Below, piece by piece: positions 5,896-6,075 of a stretch of 6,075 nucleotides of DNA. The stretch comes from an uncultured Bacilli bacterium (GTDB lineage Bacteria > Bacillota_I > Bacilli_A > RF39 > UBA660). The DNA lies in contig CANRDR010000095.1 in NCBI GenBank assembly GCA_947629425.1, positions 1 through 6,075 on the forward strand. Direction: 5' to 3'. Made by a program: the position numbers and the translations under genes. The stretch's first letter is position 1. Each line of letters opens with the position of its first letter. The notes under the pieces were generated by a model that did no database searches, was not told the origin of the DNA, and saw nothing but the letters and a program-made list of their open reading frames with translations.

Positions 5896-6069
5896 CTACT
5901 TATTTACAATATCATATATTTTTAATAAATTATCTACATTTAAACTTTCACTAGATAATAATATTCCATCTATATCAAATTCTTTTATTTCATCTATATC
6001 CCAAGTTTGACACTTGTAGACCAAAAATAGTTGTTCAAGTACTATAAATACTTGTTTTTTTATCAAATT
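5896..6069 (-). pseudogene. C-terminal fragment resembling triosephosphate isomerase
   Basis: The minus-strand frame closed by TAG at 5898-5896 encodes about 57 residues, open back to an in-frame TAA at 6072-6070. The last part, DEIKEFDIDGILLSSESLNV (residues 26-45 of this frame), followed by DNLLKIYDIVNK, matches the shape of the triosephosphate isomerase C-terminus, where a YGGSV loop, then IDG.LVGGASL, then a final helix occur. Here the YGGSV position reads YKCQT and GGASL reads SSESL, so the phosphate-binding glycines are missing. No ATG or Shine-Dalgarno precedes it. A TTG at 6066 is possible but unsupported. A seven-A run (6061-6055 on the minus strand) is a plausible frameshift site, and the neighbouring frame is open just upstream of it. 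It may be a decayed copy, a frameshifted gene entering from the right, or an unrelated small protein. The family call is tentative. Confidence 0.35.
6036..6061 (+). terminator. Terminator-like hairpin pointing along the plus strand
   Basis: CAAGTA (6036-6041) and TACTTG (6049-6054) form a perfect 6-pair stem with a 7-base loop, followed at once by seven T (6055-6061). The geometry fits an intrinsic terminator for plus-strand transcription. It lies inside the minus-strand fragment and no plus-strand gene is visible before it, so it could end an antisense or small RNA, belong to the leader of a gene to the right, or be chance. Confidence 0.35.
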
Positions 6070-6075
6070 TTATCT

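Noticed and set aside
5879..5897. AGAAT/ATTCT hairpin over the stop of the right-end fragment
   Set aside because: Only five pairs with a 9-base loop and no T run directly after it, and it overlaps the ntdp -35 box; too weak to call a terminator.
5867..6010. Plus-strand 47-codon frame starting with ATG
   Set aside because: It mirrors the minus-strand triosephosphate-isomerase-like fragment, lacks a convincing Shine-Dalgarno and shows no motif.
6007..6012. Perfect TTGACA on the plus strand, a possible -35 box
   Set aside because: No -10 hexamer lies 15-19 bases downstream; the nearest TATAAA is 30 bases away, so it is probably chance.

Overview
The window comes from an AT-rich, Gram-positive-type bacterium. 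The proteins (NAD-dependent LigA, PcrA-type helicase, Ntdp-type nucleotide phosphatase) resemble those of low-GC Bacilli, including the Erysipelotrichia/RF39-like gut lineages. Taxon below class is inference. All eight tryptophans in the four complete proteins are encoded by TGG and no recognised gene contains an internal TGA. This argues for the standard bacterial code rather than the TGA=Trp code of many Mollicutes. Every recognised gene lies on the minus strand, so the story reads from right to left.

Right end (5838-6075): the window opens with the 3' end of a minus-strand reading frame whose last residues look like the C-terminus of triosephosphate isomerase. It is closed by a stop close to the window edge and lacks the usual phosphate-binding glycines, so it may be a remnant or a frameshifted gene. 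A well-formed terminator-like hairpin lies inside it but points along the plus strand. A good sigma-A-type promoter (5851-5879) then drives an Ntdp/DUF402 nucleoside tri-/diphosphatase (5280-5828).

Middle (3055-5281): a weak hairpin overlaps the Ntdp stop codon. A 155-base gap carries an extended -10 promoter directly in front of pcrA, a full-length SF1A DNA helicase.

Left (177-3057): pcrA, a sugar-1-phosphate-type nucleotidyltransferase of unknown substrate, and ligA form a tight, probably translationally coupled operon. The pcrA stop codon is part of the Shine-Dalgarno sequence of the nucleotidyltransferase, and the ligA Shine-Dalgarno lies inside the last codons of the nucleotidyltransferase. 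PcrA (unwinding, removal of RecA and stalled RNA polymerase) and LigA (nick sealing) are both needed for replication and repair and are adjacent in Bacillus. The nucleotidyltransferase is an extra gene placed between them.

Left end (1-176): a terminator-like hairpin overlaps the ligA stop. Beyond it come an extremely AT-rich inverted repeat, then about 90 bases of clearly higher GC (about 39%) with several possible hairpins, then a Shine-Dalgarno and the first codons of a gene cut by the window edge. That GC-raised, hairpin-rich leader is the least explained part of the window. No clear new defence system, mobile element or CRISPR array is visible.
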